A DNA stretch of 55,473 nucleotides from a bacterium (GTDB lineage: Bacteria > Patescibacteriota > Patescibacteriia > Patescibacteriales > UBA12465). Positions 53,985 through 55,473 of this stretch are shown here, in pieces. The translations under genes were made by a program, and so were the position numbers. The stretch is from the NCBI GenBank assembly GCA_021806615.1, contig JAJZRB010000007.1:1-55473 (forward strand), in the 5' to 3' direction. Under the pieces are notes generated by a model. The model searched no databases. It was not told where the DNA came from and was given only the letters and a program-made list of their open reading frames with translations. Numbering within the stretch: the stretch's first letter is position 1; each line of letters opens with the position of its first letter.

Positions 53985-54032
53985 GAACGACCCAGGCGGG
54001 TCGAAAATGGTACTAGTCCCACCCGCATCCGA
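53985..54032. other. Structured non-coding stretch after tRNA-Asn
   Basis: CGACCC-AGGC-GGGTCG forms a 6-bp hairpin (near 53988-54003), enclosed by ATTTTC.../GAAAAT pairing, and GCGGGT can instead pair with ACCCGC about 20 nt downstream. No gene. Unknown role; could be a processed tRNA trailer or a small RNA. Confidence 0.35.
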
Positions 54033-54045
54033 AAATAAATTGCAC

Positions 54046-54073
54046 AAAAAACACCTTTGAAGAGGTGTTTTTT
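54046..54073 (+). terminator. Terminator after tRNA-Asn
   Basis: AAAAAACACCT (54046-54056) pairs with AGGTGTTTTTT (54063-54073), 11 bp with a 6-nt loop, then GTTTTG. Confidence 0.9.
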
Positions 54074-54164
54074 GTTTTGACTTTTTGCTAATTTTATGGG
54101 ATTATTGAATAAAAGAGGATAACAAATAAATAAGCAATGCCCTATTTACGGAAAAAATTCTTAA

Positions 54165-54257
54165 TATTTTGTAGCACCTCTCATTCAAGAAGTATTTATT
54201 GGATATTTATTAGAAGATTTTCCAAGTGTCGACGAATATATCAAACAATGGTCTTAG
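54165..54257 (+). pseudogene. Remnant of a coding sequence (about 30 codons)
   Basis: After an in-frame stop (54162-54164), a frame with no start codon reads YFVAPLIQEVFIGYLLEDFP then SVDEYIKQWS and a stop at 54255-54257. The residue pattern (two amphipathic helices, acidic DFPSVDEY) looks like a real protein end, while nothing codes upstream. I read it as the broken C-terminus of a lost gene at the junction with the AT-rich island. Source family not recognised. The rest of 54074-54275 shows nothing else. Confidence 0.35.
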
Positions 54258-54261
54258 ATGA

Positions 54262-54270
54262 TGTTATCAT
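54262..54270 (+). promoter_or_regulatory. Extended -10 promoter of the DUF3800 gene, predicted leaderless
   Basis: TGTTATCAT: TGn plus TATCAT (54265-54270), 5 nt before ATG 54276, the same spacing as at murB and prfB. Confidence 0.45.
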
Positions 54271-54275
54271 AAAAT

Positions 54276-54995
54276 ATGAAGAAAGTTTTTTATTATTATA
54301 TAGATGAATCCGGCAGTTTAACTGATGTTAAGTCTGATATATTTTTAGTTGGCTGTGTTGTTTTTGACAGCTATGAAAGTAATAATAGAATTTTTAAAGA
54401 ATTAAAAGATGAAATATCTTCTAATATTTTATTTGATGATTTTGACTCAAAAAAAGGATTTCATGCTTCGGAAGACGATTTGAGCATATTTAACAAATAT
54501 ATTGAAAAAATAGGTTCATTCAATTTTAGGGCGTATATAGCTTTTATCGATAAAAGAAAGAGCAGGTTTAGTCAACAACCAGAAAAAGATTATTATAAGG
54601 AAGCTGTTTTTTATATAATGTACACGCTGTTGATGAAACGATTTAATGATAATAATTTACTTTATTTTGAAGGACGAACAGGAAAAAGGGAAAAAGAGAA
54701 AAAAGATTTAGAGAATTTATTAGAAAATGTTACTGGCAAATTATTGAAAAATAGGAAAATTAAATCAGAGGCAATCTTCAATGTGTCTGTTGTTGGAAAG
54801 AAATGTAAATATATATCAATAGTTGATTATATTATATATATTGTTTCGCATTATTTATTTCAGAAAAGAACTAAATTTTATAATAAACTATTTGATTTGA
54901 TAAAACCAAAAATTGCACTTATTATAGATATGTCAGATCAAAATAATAATTACATTTCATTTCGAAAAAATGGAAAAAATAGTGCTTTATTTTAA
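54276..54995 (+). CDS. DUF3800 domain protein, candidate retron partner
   Basis: 239 residues. It opens with the DUF3800 signature FYYYIDESGSL (acidic DES near residues 10-12), then LVGCVVFD, HASEDD, a second conserved acidic region FRAYIAFIDKRKSRF and a C-terminal SIVDYIIYIVSHYLFQK helix with Asp. The family is thought to have an RNase H-like nuclease fold, with the acidic residues as metal ligands. The gene is very AT-rich compared with all DNA to its left, so it is probably acquired. It lies directly before an inverted repeat and a reverse transcriptase. From memory, DUF3800 proteins are listed among retron-associated proteins; I could not check this. Confidence 0.8.
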   Translation: MKKVFYYYIDESGSLTDVKSDIFLVGCVVFDSYESNNRIFKELKDEISSNILFDDFDSKKGFHASEDDLSIFNKYIEKIGSFNFRAYIAFIDKRKSRFSQQPEKDYYKEAVFYIMYTLLMKRFNDNNLLYFEGRTGKREKEKKDLENLLENVTGKLLKNRKIKSEAIFNVSVVGKKCKYISIVDYIIYIVSHYLFQKRTKFYNKLFDLIKPKIALIIDMSDQNNNYISFRKNGKNSALF

Positions 54996-55076
54996 ATCCC
55001 CGGTAATTTTTGGACATGATTTCGTGTCCGTGATGAAGTCAATTACTTATTCTCCTGCCGGGGATTTAAAATAGAG
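54985..55076 (+). ncRNA. Candidate retron-type non-coding RNA bounded by inverted repeats
   Basis: A perfect 16-bp inverted repeat (54988-55003 and 55058-55073), extendable with G-T pairs to 21 positions (54985-55005 with 55056-55076), encloses about 50 nt. The left arm overlaps the DUF3800 stop codon; the right arm ends 7 nt before the reverse transcriptase ATG. Inside, GGACATG (55012-55018) pairs with CGTGTCC (55023-55029), 7 bp. Position and terminal pairing match the a1/a2 arrangement of retron msr-msd RNAs, but at about 92 nt it is much shorter than known ones and I see no clear AGC branching site after the left arm. It is not a terminator: no T run follows. Confidence 0.55.
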
Positions 55077-55082
55077 TGGTAT

Positions 55083-55473
55083 ATGAAATTTGCTGATGTA
55101 AAAAATTTACCTAATTTAAGTAGTTTCTTAAGAACGGATTATAAAACAATGCGCATGTTTTTGGATAACCCAATCACAATATTAGATAGGAAATATAAAT
55201 ACTTAGAGCCAAAACATAAAAAAGACGTTTCATTCGAAGATGCTATTGTTCTCAGCGATCCTGGCGATAATTTTTACATCGAAGAAATGATGATACCAAA
55301 GAGAAATAATTGTCTCAAATTCAGAAAAGTATACAGAATACTAAATCATAATCTTTTATTTATAAATAAAGTTATATCTTTCCATCTTAATATAGAGTAT
55401 TCTCCAATGGTGTGTGTGTCTGGATTTATTGCAAACAAAAATATTACTTATAATGCTGAAAAACATTTAAATA
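55083..55473 (+). CDS. Reverse transcriptase, N-terminal part (continues past window)
   Basis: 130 codons, open at the right edge. After an N-terminal region of about 70 residues comes IPKRNNCLKFRKVYRILNHN, which fits the basic finger of reverse transcriptases, then SPMVCVSGFIANKNITYNAE followed by KH. This matches the 'SPFSIGFEKHQSILNNATPH' block of retron Ec86 RT closely in layout: hydrophobic, GF, then I-NA-H. The catalytic YxDD lies beyond the window. AT-rich like the DUF3800 gene. A diversity-generating element or group II intron RT is less likely, because the usual RLIAPAF/HHAL pattern or intron RNA is not seen. Confidence 0.72.
   Translation, partial: MKFADVKNLPNLSSFLRTDYKTMRMFLDNPITILDRKYKYLEPKHKKDVSFEDAIVLSDPGDNFYIEEMMIPKRNNCLKFRKVYRILNHNLLFINKVISFHLNIEYSPMVCVSGFIANKNITYNAEKHLN

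Noticed and set aside
54137-54310. 57-codon ATG frame MPYLRKK... running into the DUF3800 gene
   Set aside because: Random-looking composition, no SD, overlaps a clear gene in another frame.
54988-55073. The inverted repeat as a rho-independent terminator of DUF3800
   Set aside because: The arms are 54 nt apart and no T run follows the right arm.
1-55473. Recoded UGA as found in some CPR lineages
   Set aside because: UGA ends several genes at the right place (ABC exporter, comEC, DUF475) and RF2 is present.
1-55473. CRISPR arrays, insertion sequences, 16S/23S rRNA
   Set aside because: No regularly spaced repeats, transposase-like frames or rRNA sequence seen by eye.
55083-55473. Diversity-generating retroelement or group II intron RT
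   Set aside because: The visible block matches retron-type layout better, and there is no template/variable repeat pair or intron domain V near; not excluded, because the core is outside the window.

Overview
The window reads as a chromosome segment of a bacterium from the Candidate Phyla Radiation (Patescibacteria), probably a Parcubacteria-like lineage. This is inferred from gene content. The S10-spc-alpha ribosomal operon has no rpmD (uL30) between rpsE and rplO, a gene known to be missing across that radiation. AlaS is short, about 600 residues, without its C-terminal domain. Several small conserved proteins resemble families seen mainly in that group (DUF5671-like, DUF5663-like). Genes are tightly packed, with spacers of 1-30 nt. 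UGA is an ordinary stop codon (for example at the ends of the ABC transporter and comEC genes), and a release factor 2 gene is present. Most spacers between the translation genes are AT-rich with no visible Shine-Dalgarno sequence, although a few genes have one.

Layout. 1-5622: peptidoglycan precursor genes (murG fragment, murC, murB) with an ABC exporter and a small membrane protein on the minus strand. 5628-13043: alaS, then infA-rpmJ-rpsM-rpsK-rpsD-rpoA-rplQ-rplM-rpsI (alpha operon, rplM/rpsI appended) and prfB. 13110-16856: comEC, an AcrVA2-like gene, rpmB on the minus strand, and an M50 protease. 17016-22338: str operon (rpsL, rpsG, fusA, two unknown genes, tuf). 22418-33485: S10 and spc operons, rpsJ to secY. 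33589-38009: two unknown genes, a TerC/DUF475 membrane protein, map, ruvX, recO and two small unknown proteins. 38049-43316: one 1755-residue protein joining a membrane and coiled-coil front, a family 2 glycosyltransferase and a Ser/Thr kinase-like domain. 43458-53767: aspS, asnS, a DUF5671-like protein, scpA, scpB, a D,D-carboxypeptidase, a GtrA-family protein, a small unknown, dnaG and rpoD, followed by tRNA-Asn.

From about 54000 the base composition drops sharply in GC. This last 1.4 kb carries a DUF3800 protein, a perfect 16-bp inverted repeat enclosing a short structured RNA candidate, and the first 130 codons of a reverse transcriptase that runs off the window. I read it as an acquired retron-like cassette, probably defensive, next to tRNA-Asn. 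It is the best candidate for an undescribed system. Second is the giant glycosyltransferase-kinase fusion, and third is the lone AcrVA2-like gene.

Regulation is unusually legible. The infA operon has a full-consensus promoter followed by a terminator-like hairpin ending just before the start codon. Similar hairpins abut rpsL, comEC, aspS and the leader of rplC. murB, prfB, rpsL and the DUF3800 gene have a -10 hexamer ending 5-6 nt before the ATG, as expected for leaderless mRNAs. The RNA polymerase alpha subunit lacks its C-terminal DNA-binding domain, and several ribosomal proteins carry long low-complexity tails.
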